A DNA stretch of 55,054 nucleotides from Bacteroidota bacterium (GCA_016718875.1 JADKBL010000030.1:1-55054); one strand, 5' to 3'. Shown: positions 1-9,283, numbered from the stretch's first letter. The notes: generated from the letters alone by a model not told the origin. Numbers and translations: made by a program.

Positions 1-11
1 AAATTTGTTGT

Positions 12-923
12 ATGTCTGAAATAATAAGAACCGAAAGATTATCAAAGCATTTTAAGAATGTTCATGCTGTAGATGATCTCTCATTGAATATCCGGAAAGG
101 TGAGATATACGGATTTCTGGGTTTGAACGGAGCCGGTAAAACAACTACTATTCGGATGCTTTTGGGATTGATACGGCCTACATCAGGGACATCCTATATT
201 TATGACAGGCAGGTGAGTGCAGGCAGTACTGATATCTGGAGATCCATCGGTTATATGGTTGAAATGCCAAATTCCTATCCCGACCTCTCAGTCAGGGAAA
301 ATCTTGAGATTATCCGCAGGCTGAGGTTTCTGACCGATAAAAGCGCCATTGACAGAATTGTAGATAAACTTCACCTGAGGGAATATATTGATATTAAATC
401 AAAGAATCTCTCACAGGGAAATTCACAACGTCTTGGATTGGCAAAAGCACTTATTCATAATCCTCAGATACTGATCCTCGATGAACCCTCAAACGGATTG
501 GATCCTGCCGGTATAGTTGAGATACGTGAACTGCTTAAGGATATGACTTTAAATTATGGGGTAACTGTCTTTATATCAAGCCATATCCTGGGAGAAATTT
601 CGAAGCTTGTCTCCCGTATCGGGATTATACATGAAGGCCGTCTGATGGAGGAATTAAACGCAGAGCAATTGGATAAGCTTTGCAAAAAGCGCCTGATTAT
701 TGATGCAAAAGATAAAAATGCAGTCATTTCAGTGCTTCATCAAAACGGGTATTCAGCAAGTTTAACAGAAAATGGAAAACTTGAGATCTTAAACGGGGAT
801 GCAATTGATCATCCTGATAAAATAGCCGGAATACTTGTTCACGCAGGTGTGCCTCCGACAATGTTAATTGCAGAGGAGGAGGATCTGGAATCATTTTTTT
901 TACGGACAATAGGAGCGAATTGA
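12..923 (+). CDS. ABC transporter ATP-binding protein (ABC-2 exporter class)
   Basis: ATPase subunit of a two-gene ABC transporter. It should hydrolyse ATP on the inner face of the cytoplasmic membrane to drive the permease encoded directly downstream. Visible are Walker A GLNGAGKTT (residues 37-45), signature LSQGN (133-137, a slight departure from LSGGQ), Walker B ILILDEP (153-159) and the switch histidine in ISSH (191). The roughly 90-residue tail after the ATPase core is usual in this class. Its stop codon abuts the next start, so the pair is co-translated. The substrate cannot be read from sequence; bacitracin-, lantibiotic- or Nat-type exporters share this architecture. Confidence 0.92.
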   Translation: MSEIIRTERLSKHFKNVHAVDDLSLNIRKGEIYGFLGLNGAGKTTTIRMLLGLIRPTSGTSYIYDRQVSAGSTDIWRSIGYMVEMPNSYPDLSVRENLEIIRRLRFLTDKSAIDRIVDKLHLREYIDIKSKNLSQGNSQRLGLAKALIHNPQILILDEPSNGLDPAGIVEIRELLKDMTLNYGVTVFISSHILGEISKLVSRIGIIHEGRLMEELNAEQLDKLCKKRLIIDAKDKNAVISVLHQNGYSASLTENGKLEILNGDAIDHPDKIAGILVHAGVPPTMLIAEEEDLESFFLRTIGAN

Positions 924-1718
924 TTGAAAAATATGAAGTTTATATCTGTGACTTTTTTTGTTGAATGCCTTAAGATCTATAAATCAAAAGTATTCTGGCT
1001 TTCAATGCTCTTCTTTGTCTTTGTGCCTTTTATGATGAGCCTGATTATGCTTGTTCAGATACACCCTGAAGTATCCTCAAGACTCGGTTTAGTAGGTACC
1101 AAGGCTTCAATGTTAAGGTTCGGTGAACCTGGCTGGGAGAACTATTTTTCCTTTCTTAGCCAGGGTATTGCTGCAATAGGATTAGTTGGTTATGGATTTG
1201 TAACAAGCTGGGTATTTGGTCGTGAATATTCTGATAAAACTATAAAAGACATTCTTGCGTTGCCTGTTTCCCGTGCATATATTGTATTGTCAAAATTTAT
1301 GGTAATAGCTGTATGGTGTGTTTTGCTTACAGTAATATTCTATGCCTCCTCTATTCTCTTTGGCAGAATAGCAGGCATTCCCGGTTGGTCATATCAGGTT
1401 CTCTCAACTTTTACCCTGACATTTTCCAAAGTTTCTGTTTTGTCAATATTGCTGTGTACTCCTGTTGCTTTTCTCGCGAGTTACAGCAAAGGTTATCTGC
1501 TGCCCTTTGCTTTCATCATTCTTACTTTAATGCTGGCTAACTTCTCAGGATTTGTGGGCCTGGGTCCATATTTCCCATGGGCTGTTCCAGGCATATTAAC
1601 TGTTCCACCAACTGAGGAAATTCATTTAAATACAGCCAGTTACATAATACTGTTTTTGACTGGTATTGCAGGATATCTAGGTACCCTTGGCTGGTGGCAG
1701 TATGCAGATCATAAATAG
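924..1718 (+). CDS. ABC-2 type transporter permease
   Basis: Membrane partner of the preceding ATPase. About six hydrophobic segments are visible: one near residues 23-44, one near 88-106, three in the middle and one at the C-terminus, with a short polar loop (EYSDKTIKDILALPVSR) after the second. That loop is the characteristic coupling region of ABC-2 permeases (residues near E-x-x-D-K-T-I-K). The start is either TTG at 924, which has AGGAG seven bases upstream, or the in-frame ATG at 933; the TTG has the better ribosome-binding-site spacing. The substrate is unknown. Confidence 0.87.
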   Translation: MKNMKFISVTFFVECLKIYKSKVFWLSMLFFVFVPFMMSLIMLVQIHPEVSSRLGLVGTKASMLRFGEPGWENYFSFLSQGIAAIGLVGYGFVTSWVFGREYSDKTIKDILALPVSRAYIVLSKFMVIAVWCVLLTVIFYASSILFGRIAGIPGWSYQVLSTFTLTFSKVSVLSILLCTPVAFLASYSKGYLLPFAFIILTLMLANFSGFVGLGPYFPWAVPGILTVPPTEEIHLNTASYIILFLTGIAGYLGTLGWWQYADHK

Positions 1719-1767
1719 TAGTCTCAATATCTGACTGCAATCCTTCCTAACCTCTTATTTCTTTCGT

Positions 1768-1826
1768 ATATCGAAAGCCATCAGTACTTTGCCATGTCTC
1801 TGATATTATACTTCCTTTTTTATCCT
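1768..1826 (-). pseudogene. Relic of the C-terminal end of a PQQ beta-propeller gene
   Basis: The minus strand reads QRHGKVLMAFDI, identical to the C-terminal stretch of the intact PQQ protein encoded at 2687-3937. The 34-base stretch 1768-1801 differs from 2712-2745 at only a few positions. Just upstream on the coding strand the similarity continues weakly, but with a frame change and a stop where the intact gene encodes NKGILY. No further match is visible beyond about 1826. This is most simply the leftover tail of a tandem duplicate or of a lost paralogue. Confidence 0.72.
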
Positions 1827-2202
1827 GACTTTTGACGCTTTCTAAATTTAGTATGTTAATTATTTTGAAGTAAATGATATTGATTAATATAAAAAGATAA
1901 TTCTTGATTTTTACCGCACTAACAACTGTAATTGATCAATCTATAGGATTATATAGGTCAAGAATAGACCGTGGTCAAATGCAATCCAGGAGGATTAATA
2001 TATATAACATCATTCATATATCGCTAACATATTTGTATTACTAATGTTGAACTTGAGTATGAGTTAATAAGTTTTAATGTTTGCGCATTATTCTCTTTTA
2101 CTATCTCAATACAGATTTTATCAATTTGATATCTAGTATATTGTTTTATTATTCTTGGTAGGCGTATGGTTTTGTAGAAAATGAGTCCACAATAGATTAA
2201 TT

Positions 2203-2215
2203 ACCGCGTAGCGGT
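2203..2215. repeat. Short palindrome beside a transposase relic (REP-like)
   Basis: ACCGC-GTA-GCGGT forms a perfect 5-bp stem with a 3-base loop, standing out as GC-rich in an AT-rich interval, about 70 bases before the Y1 transposase relic. Small GC-rich hairpins next to IS200/RAYT-type transposases are the usual recognition elements of that family. Their role here is inferred. Confidence 0.5.
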
Positions 2216-2283
2216 TTTACATTTAAAAATCCATTGAATTTTTTAAATTTGTCTAGCTGCATTTTTAATTAATCTGAAATGAC

Positions 2284-2452
2284 ATGAAACCTGGGACATT
2301 TACTCAAATGTATGTACAGCTTGTTTTTGCTGTGAAAAATAGAGATACTTTATTAAAGGAAAATTTCCGTGAACGTGTATTCGAATACAGGAGGAATAGT
2401 TACTAATCTGAAACATAAATCCATGATCATCAATGGAACATCAAACCCCTGA
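2284..2452 (+). pseudogene. Degenerate Y1 (IS200/RAYT-like) transposase, 5' part
   Basis: From ATG 2284 the frame reads MKPGTFTQMYVQLVFAVKNR and on for 40 residues to a TAA at 2404. This matches the start of Y1 single-strand transposases of the IS200/REP-associated group. After a frame change near 2390 the sequence continues as GIVTNLKHKSMIING and ends at TGA 2452. The HUH motif (normally PDHVH directly after ING) is missing, and so is the catalytic Tyr region. The element is therefore inactive. The family call rests on motif memory, not a search. Confidence 0.68.
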
Positions 2453-2516
2453 GGAAATCCATCAGTTTCAGTTATAACCTCGAGTATATTGCCGGATGTA
2501 TAATTGTTACTACTAC

Positions 2517-2527
2517 GCCCTACGGGC
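2517..2527. repeat. Second short palindrome after the transposase relic
   Basis: GCCC-TAC-GGGC forms a 4-bp GC stem with a TAC loop, preceded by TACTAC. It lies about 65 bases after the Y1 transposase relic. With the palindrome at 2203-2215 it brackets the relic, as terminal hairpins of an IS200/RAYT element would. Confidence 0.4.
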
Positions 2528-2686
2528 TATTCCTCTTTTATTAATACTGTTGATTTAAAATCTGTTTTCTGAAATTTAAATAGAAATTTGGCTCTTTTGT
2601 TAAAAATGGAATCTTATACCGAACTAATCGTCAGGAGTCAGAATCAATAAGCTGACTGCTACTGAGATAAGGTTAAGTTGATCCGA

Positions 2687-3937
2687 TTACCGGCCGTTAT
2701 GAACCGTACTGATATCGAAAGCCATCAGTACTTTGCCGTGCCTCTGGTAAAGAATTCCTTTATTTATTACAGGGTGTGAGAAGTGCTGACCTGTCCCTTT
2801 GGTTATTTTAAACGAACTGATTTTCTGCATCTTTCCCTCGTCAAACGACAGAAGCATCATTTCTCCTTTCTGATTGTAGTAATAGAGCATATTATCCGCA
2901 GCAATTACAGCTCCGCTGCCAATCCTCAGCGAATCGCATATAACACCTGAATCTGCATTTACCGATCTTATATCAGGAGCAACAGTGCCGCTTCCATAAA
3001 GGTAACTGCCTGTTTTTACTATCCCTCCCATAAAACTGTCAAATCCGGCTGAACGCCAGTTCTGAGTTATTGCAGTGCCATCACCCGATAAGGTAAGTTT
3101 AACCCCGCAGTTACCGTCGCCGGCAGCGTAGTAGATTGATCCATTTTCAAATATAACTGTGTTGGCATGTGTGTCGCCGTTGCCGGGAATTCTCTTGTCC
3201 ATCGGAAAATTATCCTGTTCATGTGACCATAACAGTTTTCCTGTTTCGGCATCAAGACCCATCAGGTGATACGCCGAGAAGGTAACAAGTATCTTTTTGC
3301 CGGAGAATTCAATTACTCTGGGTGAGTGATATCCTGACCGCTCGCCAAAACCTTTATTCGACCAGATAAGCTTCCCGGTGAACCGGTTCAGTGCAACAAC
3401 ATTGTAATCCTTTCCCCCGGGGGTCCAGAATATCTTATCTCCTGTTATCACAGGAGCTTCAGAATGTCCGTGCAGTGGGAGTATCCCCTGAAAATCTTTG
3501 GCCATGCTTTTTGACCAGATGATTTTTCCGCTTTTCCTGTCAAGGCAGTAGAGATCGCCCATACCTGTGCCGGTATAAATATGTTTGTCAGTTATAGTGG
3601 GAGCTGATCTTGCACCCCGGCTCGATCTGGTCCATTCCCTGCCAAGTGTTGTCTGACATTGCTTTTGTCCTTTAAGATCATAACAATACAGTATTGCCAT
3701 CGAATCGATCTCTCCGGTAATGTAAAAACTATTTTCAGTAAACACAGGTGAAGCAAAGCCATTGCCAATGTTATCAAGTGACCATATTTCCACAGGGCCT
3801 TCAGCAGGCCATTCCTTCATGAGATTTGATTCACTGTAGATTCCGTTACGGTCAATTCCCCGCCATTCATAGATTTCAGGATGTCCCGCAGAGGAGGAAA
3901 GCAGCAGCGACAGTGTTATTGTGATAATGTGATTCAT
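2687..3937 (-). CDS. Exported PQQ-like beta-propeller repeat protein
   Basis: 416 residues with an N-terminal hydrophobic signal (ITITLSLLLSSSAG), so it is probably periplasmic. Blade motifs typical of PQQ/quinoprotein-like propellers recur: LYCLDRKSGKIIWSKS, VVALNRFTGKLIWSNKG and MGLDAETGKLLWSHEQ. Each has the A-x-D-x-x-T/S-G-K-x-x-W pattern. No catalytic residues of PQQ dehydrogenases are evident, so a binding or scaffold role (as in BamB-like or PQQ_2 proteins) is more likely than oxidoreductase activity. A decayed copy of its 3' end lies at 1768-1826. It stands alone, divergent from the small gene at 4087. Confidence 0.82.
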   Translation of the reverse strand: MNHIITITLSLLLSSSAGHPEIYEWRGIDRNGIYSESNLMKEWPAEGPVEIWSLDNIGNGFASPVFTENSFYITGEIDSMAILYCYDLKGQKQCQTTLGREWTRSSRGARSAPTITDKHIYTGTGMGDLYCLDRKSGKIIWSKSMAKDFQGILPLHGHSEAPVITGDKIFWTPGGKDYNVVALNRFTGKLIWSNKGFGERSGYHSPRVIEFSGKKILVTFSAYHLMGLDAETGKLLWSHEQDNFPMDKRIPGNGDTHANTVIFENGSIYYAAGDGNCGVKLTLSGDGTAITQNWRSAGFDSFMGGIVKTGSYLYGSGTVAPDIRSVNADSGVICDSLRIGSGAVIAADNMLYYYNQKGEMMLLSFDEGKMQKISSFKITKGTGQHFSHPVINKGILYQRHGKVLMAFDISTVHNGR

Positions 3938-4086
3938 GATTGTATTGATTAAAGTGATAAAGATAAAACTTAGATTGTGGAATCCAGCAGGCAGATATGA
4001 TTTATAGCATCTGAATTGTATTGTTAAAAATCATAAAATTTCCACTTGTTAATTATTTATCATTTACTTTGTGAAAAAATTAACAG

Positions 4087-4437
4087 ATGCTTCCTTTCGG
4101 TTCATTATTAACCCAGCTGCCCCTTCTTATCATCGGAGGTCTGTATATGCTTTACCTGGGTTTCTATGCCGTAAACCGGACAAAAGAGGCACCCATTACT
4201 GCAGACTCAGAATTAAAGGAACAATTTGCCGGATACAAATCTGCAGAAAATGCTGTCGACTATTTTTCACTTGTTTCCGTTTCAAAGGAAAAAGAAAATT
4301 CACTCAACCAGCAGGTCAGCGCTGTTCATTTTGTTGTATCATACACTGTTATATCATATTATATCCCGGATACCGGGTTAATTTCTCATCATCCCGGCTA
4401 TTGCCTTTTCTCAAGGCCTCCTCCTTCAGCAGCATAA
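4087..4437 (+). CDS. Small membrane-anchored protein of unknown function
   Basis: A 116-residue reading frame with one strong N-terminal membrane helix (LPLLIIGGLYMLYLGFYAVNR, about residues 9-29). A charged, probably extracytoplasmic or periplasmic stretch follows (residues 30-80). The last 35 residues are unusually rich in Tyr, Pro and Ser and may be out of frame, given how many frameshifts the window carries. A GTG at 4071 opens a competing frame that lacks coding character. It precedes the TonB-receptor operon by about 170 bases. I do not recognise the family. Confidence 0.45.
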   Translation: MLPFGSLLTQLPLLIIGGLYMLYLGFYAVNRTKEAPITADSELKEQFAGYKSAENAVDYFSLVSVSKEKENSLNQQVSAVHFVVSYTVISYYIPDTGLISHHPGYCLFSRPPPSAA

Positions 4438-4607
4438 CGGGAAATCAGACTTTTCATTGACGATCAGATCTTTTTAAGATCCTGTTGTTTATTTAACTGA
4501 CATTAAATCAATATTTTACAAAGCTCCGGAATTCATTGTTCCCCGGAGTAAACAGTATTCCCTGCAGGGGTGTGAACAATTGTTCAGGATACTTTAAGAA
4601 AAAAATT

Positions 4608-6701
4608 ATGAAAAAATATATAATGCTGTTCGCTGTTATTCTAACTGTTATCCCTTTGAAAACAGCAGCGCAGGAACTCTCTCCCGAGGCTGACAGTGCA
4701 CTGATGAAAATGATAGAATTGGGGGAAATTGTTATAAAAGCCTCCAAGGATAATGTTACCTACAAATCGATTCCTGCTTCGGTGTCGGTGATCTCTTCGT
4801 TGAGCCTTTCTGAAAATGAAGTCCGCTCACTCAATGATATCTCCGCCATGGCTCCGAACTTTTTCATGCCCGACTACGGCTCCAAACTAACATCCCCGGT
4901 ATATATCAGGGGCATAGGCTCCAGGATAAACTCACCTTCCGTTGGCCTTTATGTCGACTATGTTCCATACTTTGAAAAAGCAGCTTTTGATTTCGATTTC
5001 TTCGATATCAAGCGAATTGAAGTGCTTCGCGGACCCCAGGGTACGCTCTTCGGAAGAAATACTATGGGAGGAATTGTGAATATCGTTACAACCTCGCCGA
5101 TGGATTATGCCGGTACCAATTTTAACCTCTCAGCAGGAAATTATGGTACCTATTCAGCAAACGGCGGCCACTATGGCAAGGCAGGTAACAAGTTCGCGTA
5201 TTCGGTTGCCATGAACTATCTTCATAACGATGGCTTTTATACAAATTTCTTTACAGGGTCTCCGGTCGATAAGCTCAACTCATACGGTCTGCGCACAAGA
5301 ATGATCTATGAAGTTTCGAAAAAACTTACGATTGAAAATATTGCCGGGTTTGAACTTAGTCGCCAGGGCGGATATCCGTATGCAATTTATAATGACTCGC
5401 TCAATGCAGCCGAAGAGATCAACTATAACCAGTACAGCTCGTATGACAGGAATCTCTTTTCGGATGCAATACTTGTAAAGTACTCCGGAGAAAAGTTCGA
5501 TCTTCTTGCCACTACATCATACCAGTATCTGAATGATAACCAGGGTATTGATCAGGATTTTACTGCTGATTCGCTCTACTATATAGTTCAGAAGCAGAAC
5601 CAGAATATGATATCCCAGGAGCTTATCATGAGATCTAAAGAGAACAGAAGATACAAGTGGCTTTTCGGGGCATATGCTTTTTACCAGGCATTTGACAATT
5701 CAGTGGATGTGGATGCATATACCTCAAAGCTGAGCTACATTAAAACCTATGATCATAAAATCGACGGCTATGCTTTCTTCCATCAGTCGACAATTACAGA
5801 TTTTCTTGTGAAGAACCTCTCTCTGACCGCTGGAATAAGGCTTGATGCTGAGAAGGATTTCCTGCATTATACATACGACAGGACACTCAGGGGTGTATTT
5901 GCAAACCTGGCCGATACTGTTTATCCTGCCCTGAAATCGCTTGAGTTTATTCCCCGTTTTGCCCTTAACTACAAACTGCACAACAGCAATCTATACGCAG
6001 TTATTGCAAGGGGTTACAAAACAGGTGGATTCAATTCAACGTTTGAAAGGCCTGAAGATCTGACATTTGAACCGGAATACAGCTGGAATTATGAGGCAGG
6101 GATCAAGACACCTTTGCTCAAAAACATCCTTTATGCAGATTTTGCATTGTACTACATCGACTGGAAAAACCAGCAGATCTATCAGACAGTCCCAAGCGGT
6201 AGAGGTTCAATGCTTAAAAATGCAGGTCACTCGGTTAGCAAAGGTGGCGAGCTCTCACTGAGAACGGCACCTCTTAAGGGGTATGAGTTTGCTGTAGCTT
6301 ACGGCTATACACATGCCACTTTTAACTCTTATGTTGTAAACTCTTCCACAGACTACAATGGCAATTACCTGCCATATGTTCCCCGTCATACACTGTCGGT
6401 ACAGGCCTCAAGAACATTTGCTATTCACAATTCCGGACTGATAGATAATATCAGGATTAATGCACTCTACAGAGGAAACGGTGAAATATTCTGGGATGAG
6501 GAAAATACTGTTAATCAGTCTTTTTACGGACTCTTCGATGCAAAAATCTCATTTATAAAGCAATCGCTCCGGTTTGACATCTGGGCAAAGAATATTTTTA
6601 ATAAAGAATACTCATCATTCTATTTCGAAGCTCTGGGTAACAAATATGTACAAATAGGCAAGCCGGCCCAGATCGGAATCAATCTCTCTGTAAAATTTTA
6701 A
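4608..6701 (+). CDS. TonB-dependent outer membrane receptor
   Basis: A 697-residue outer-membrane barrel for energised uptake of a large ligand. The ATG at 4608 is preferred because a signal peptide (MLFAVILTVIPLKTAAQ) starts there; an in-frame extension to 4536 would put 24 unlikely residues in front. The plug domain follows directly, with the TonB-box-like GEIVIKAS near the N-terminus, DISAMAPNFF, PVYIRGIGSR and the hallmark RIEVLRGPQGTLFGRNT and GGIVNIVT. The chain ends in aromatic INLSVKF, as outer-membrane barrels do. It lacks the carboxypeptidase-like domain of SusC proteins and resembles siderophore/haem-type receptors. Its stop abuts the MFS gene, and it heads the haem operon. Confidence 0.92.
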   Translation: MKKYIMLFAVILTVIPLKTAAQELSPEADSALMKMIELGEIVIKASKDNVTYKSIPASVSVISSLSLSENEVRSLNDISAMAPNFFMPDYGSKLTSPVYIRGIGSRINSPSVGLYVDYVPYFEKAAFDFDFFDIKRIEVLRGPQGTLFGRNTMGGIVNIVTTSPMDYAGTNFNLSAGNYGTYSANGGHYGKAGNKFAYSVAMNYLHNDGFYTNFFTGSPVDKLNSYGLRTRMIYEVSKKLTIENIAGFELSRQGGYPYAIYNDSLNAAEEINYNQYSSYDRNLFSDAILVKYSGEKFDLLATTSYQYLNDNQGIDQDFTADSLYYIVQKQNQNMISQELIMRSKENRRYKWLFGAYAFYQAFDNSVDVDAYTSKLSYIKTYDHKIDGYAFFHQSTITDFLVKNLSLTAGIRLDAEKDFLHYTYDRTLRGVFANLADTVYPALKSLEFIPRFALNYKLHNSNLYAVIARGYKTGGFNSTFERPEDLTFEPEYSWNYEAGIKTPLLKNILYADFALYYIDWKNQQIYQTVPSGRGSMLKNAGHSVSKGGELSLRTAPLKGYEFAVAYGYTHATFNSYVVNSSTDYNGNYLPYVPRHTLSVQASRTFAIHNSGLIDNIRINALYRGNGEIFWDEENTVNQSFYGLFDAKISFIKQSLRFDIWAKNIFNKEYSSFYFEALGNKYVQIGKPAQIGINLSVKF

Positions 6702-7913
6702 GTGATGAAGGAAAAAACCTGGACCAAATTTCCCGTACTGTTCAGCCTGTATATTGCTCAGTCGATACCCATGAGCTTCTTTTCGACTGTGATACCGGTC
6801 ATTATGAGGCAGGAGAAATACTCTCTTGAATCAATAGGACTACTTCAGCTTGTGAAGCTCCCCTGGATTTTCAAGTTTCTCTGGGCCCCGCTTGTTGATA
6901 ATCAGGCGCGTTCAACGAAACAGATAAGGTCGATGATTATAATATCTGAGATTTTCTATGCCATTGTTATACTCAGTATAGGTTTATTTGACCTTCAGAC
7001 CGATTTCAAACTCATTGTTATAATGATGATTGTAGCCTTTATAGCATCTGCTACTCAGGATATTGCAGTAGATATTTTTGCAATACTGCAGCTGAAACCA
7101 TCAGAGAGAAGTCTGGGCAACAGCATGCAGTCCGCAGGTAGCTTTGTAGGATCACTTTTTGGTACAGGAGTATTATTGATAGCATACCACTATTTCGGAT
7201 GGACCAACTTGCTCGTTTTGCTTGCGGCATTTGTATTATTCGCAATCATTCCCCTGCTGGTTTACCGTAAACCTGTCGCAGGTGACGGGGAGCCTAAAAA
7301 GAGGGTTACCATGGCTGATATTTACAGGTTCTTCGCTGAAAAAGGGAAGCATAAAAGGGTGCTGATCCTTATTTTTTATTATTCCGGAATTATCGGAATA
7401 CTGACGATGCTGAAGCCTTTCCTCGTCGATCATGGCTATAATGTGAAACAGATAGGATTCATGTCAGGCATTTTCGGGACTTCCATAGGAGCCCTTTCTG
7501 CCCTGGCAGGAGGATTCCTGGTCAAACGGCTGGGCCGCCGGTTGTCGATGTATCTGTTCCTTCTTACAGCCCTGGCCGCCGCTTCCTGGTTCTGGTTCAT
7601 AAGTTTTTCAACTCCTTCATTGCCTGCTGTATATACCGGTATTGCACTTTTGTGGGGCTCCTATGGTTTATGTACGGTTGCCATTTACACAACATCAATG
7701 GATATAGTGCGCAAAGGTTGTGAAGGGACGGATTTCACCATACAAATAGTACTGACTCATCTTAGCAGCCTGATCATTGCCGTAATGAGCGGCAAAGTTG
7801 GGGACCTTGTAGGATACAATGGGCTGTTTGGTATAGAAGTACTCCTCTGCCTCTTTACATTCGCCATACTTTTTTATTCAATTCCAAAAAAGCAAACCAA
7901 TGAAGATTTCTGA
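6702..7913 (+). CDS. MFS permease of the AmpG/RhtX-FptX-like group
   Basis: About 403 residues with about 12 hydrophobic segments. The N-terminal signature (QSIPMSFF, then LVKLPWIFKFLWAPLVD) is typical of the AmpG/acetyl-CoA-transporter group of the major facilitator superfamily. That group includes the RhtX/FptX siderophore importers. It starts at GTG 6702 directly after the receptor stop, or at ATG 6705. Its last 14 bases overlap hemN, implying translational coupling. Sitting between an outer-membrane receptor and haem-synthesis genes, it is best read as the inner-membrane step for a porphyrin, haem or iron-chelate ligand. Muropeptide transport (AmpG) is the main alternative. Confidence 0.8.
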   Translation: MMKEKTWTKFPVLFSLYIAQSIPMSFFSTVIPVIMRQEKYSLESIGLLQLVKLPWIFKFLWAPLVDNQARSTKQIRSMIIISEIFYAIVILSIGLFDLQTDFKLIVIMMIVAFIASATQDIAVDIFAILQLKPSERSLGNSMQSAGSFVGSLFGTGVLLIAYHYFGWTNLLVLLAAFVLFAIIPLLVYRKPVAGDGEPKKRVTMADIYRFFAEKGKHKRVLILIFYYSGIIGILTMLKPFLVDHGYNVKQIGFMSGIFGTSIGALSALAGGFLVKRLGRRLSMYLFLLTALAAASWFWFISFSTPSLPAVYTGIALLWGSYGLCTVAIYTTSMDIVRKGCEGTDFTIQIVLTHLSSLIIAVMSGKVGDLVGYNGLFGIEVLLCLFTFAILFYSIPKKQTNEDF

Positions 7914-9279
7914 AGAACTACTTAATAAATATAATGTCCCTGTCCCGAGATACACCAGTTATCCGCCTGCCAATTATTTTACTGAATCGTTTTCATCTGA
8001 TAATTATGTTCAGATGCTGAAGAATTCAAATTCCACGGAGCCGGAAAACATTGCCATCTATATTCATATCCCTTTTTGCGAAAAGATCTGCTTCTATTGC
8101 GGGTGCAATGCATGTTCAATTGGTAGCGGCAGCCTGGTGGTTCCCTATCTCAAAGCAGTCAGGAAAGAGATTGAAATGGTCGCACAGTATATTGACAAAA
8201 AGCGCCGGGTTTCACAAATACATTATGGAGGAGGTACTCCAAATTCAATTGATGTGTCGTTCATAAAGAGTCTGAATGAGTTCCTGTTTTCAGAGTTTTC
8301 TTTTATCGATAAACCTGAGATCGCAATTGAGTGCAATCCGGCTTATCTCGATTACAAGTATGTAGATAGTCTTATTGCAGCCGGATTCAACCGCTTCAGC
8401 CTCGGGATTCAGGATTTTGATATAAAGATACTTGAAAAAGTTAACCGCGAGCCTTCTGCTATTCCTCCTGCTGAGCTGTTCAGCTATATCAAATCAGCTG
8501 GGGATAACATCGGTGTGAATCTTGATTTTATCTATGGCTTACCTGGACAGAGTGTATCCTCATTCACAAGAACCATGCAGATGGCTGCAGGAATAAGGCC
8601 GGACAGACTGGTTACATTCTCATATGCCCATTTACCCTGGGTGAAGAAGCATCAGCTCATTCTGGAAAAACGAGGACTTCCCACGGCAGGCGATAAAACA
8701 AATATGTTCTTGTCGGCTTATGATATCCTTAAAAAATCAGGGTATGAACCTATAGGACTTGACCATTTTGTGCTTTCGTCAGATGACCTCTTCAGATCGC
8801 TTGAAGAGGGATCCCTTCACCGCAATTTCCAGGGGTATTGCACCCGCCGTACAACAGGGCAGGTTTATGCCTTTGGTGTAACTGCTATCAGTCAGCTGGA
8901 CGAAGGTTATTCGCAGAACAGAAAAGAGATAAAGGATTATATATCAGATGTAAATTCAGGTAACCTTCCTGTTGAAAGAGGATATAAACTGTCGTCTGAT
9001 CAGCTGATTGTCCGAAAGGCGATAAATGATCTGATGTGCAATAAGAAACTAAGCTTCTTTAAGGTGGCAGCCGATATGAAGATTCTGCCGGAAACTGTAA
9101 AGAGTGCCCTTCGCATAGATGAAAATTCACTTGCTGATCTTGAAGCTGACGGCTTGATAACCTCTGGTAATGATGCAATTGAGGTTACAGATACAGGCTC
9201 TTTCTTTATAAGGAATATAGCCGCTTCTTTCGATAAGGACTATGTAGAAAAAGTACAGACCTATTCTAAACCGGTATAA
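7900..9279 (+). CDS. hemN: Oxygen-independent coproporphyrinogen III oxidase
   Basis: Radical-SAM enzyme that decarboxylates coproporphyrinogen III to protoporphyrinogen IX without oxygen. Its 459 residues match HemN length. The N-terminus KYNVPVPRYTSYPPA is the HemN-specific lead. The cluster motif IPFCEKICFYCGCN has the three radical-SAM cysteines plus the fourth Cys seen in HemN but not in HemW. GGGTPN, the SAM-binding glycine motif, follows. It overlaps the MFS gene by 14 bases and is 4 bases from hemG. Confidence 0.93.
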   Translation: MKISEELLNKYNVPVPRYTSYPPANYFTESFSSDNYVQMLKNSNSTEPENIAIYIHIPFCEKICFYCGCNACSIGSGSLVVPYLKAVRKEIEMVAQYIDKKRRVSQIHYGGGTPNSIDVSFIKSLNEFLFSEFSFIDKPEIAIECNPAYLDYKYVDSLIAAGFNRFSLGIQDFDIKILEKVNREPSAIPPAELFSYIKSAGDNIGVNLDFIYGLPGQSVSSFTRTMQMAAGIRPDRLVTFSYAHLPWVKKHQLILEKRGLPTAGDKTNMFLSAYDILKKSGYEPIGLDHFVLSSDDLFRSLEEGSLHRNFQGYCTRRTTGQVYAFGVTAISQLDEGYSQNRKEIKDYISDVNSGNLPVERGYKLSSDQLIVRKAINDLMCNKKLSFFKVAADMKILPETVKSALRIDENSLADLEADGLITSGNDAIEVTDTGSFFIRNIAASFDKDYVEKVQTYSKPV

Positions 9280-9283
9280 TACA

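Larger units (their letters stand above)
1719..2686. other. Gene-free decayed interval
   Basis: About 970 bases with no convincing intact gene, AT-rich and full of stops in all frames. It holds a relic of the 3' end of a PQQ-type gene, two short palindromes and a dead Y1 transposase fragment between them, each listed separately. The rest (about 1830-2200 and 2530-2686) shows no recognisable coding or RNA signal. Confidence 0.7.

Noticed and set aside
4071..4460. 129-residue frame starting at GTG 4071
   Set aside because: It overlaps the 4087 frame, has abnormal Cys and Arg content and no domain-like structure. The 4087 frame has a clean membrane helix instead.
4467..4481. GATCTT-TTT-AAGATC hairpin as a terminator
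   Set aside because: Six weak base pairs and a T-rich loop rather than a GC stem with a trailing T-run; not convincing.
7900..9279. HemW (haem chaperone) instead of HemN
   Set aside because: The fourth cysteine of the CxxxCxxCxC motif and the N-terminal VPRYTSYPPA lead are present, which HemW lacks.
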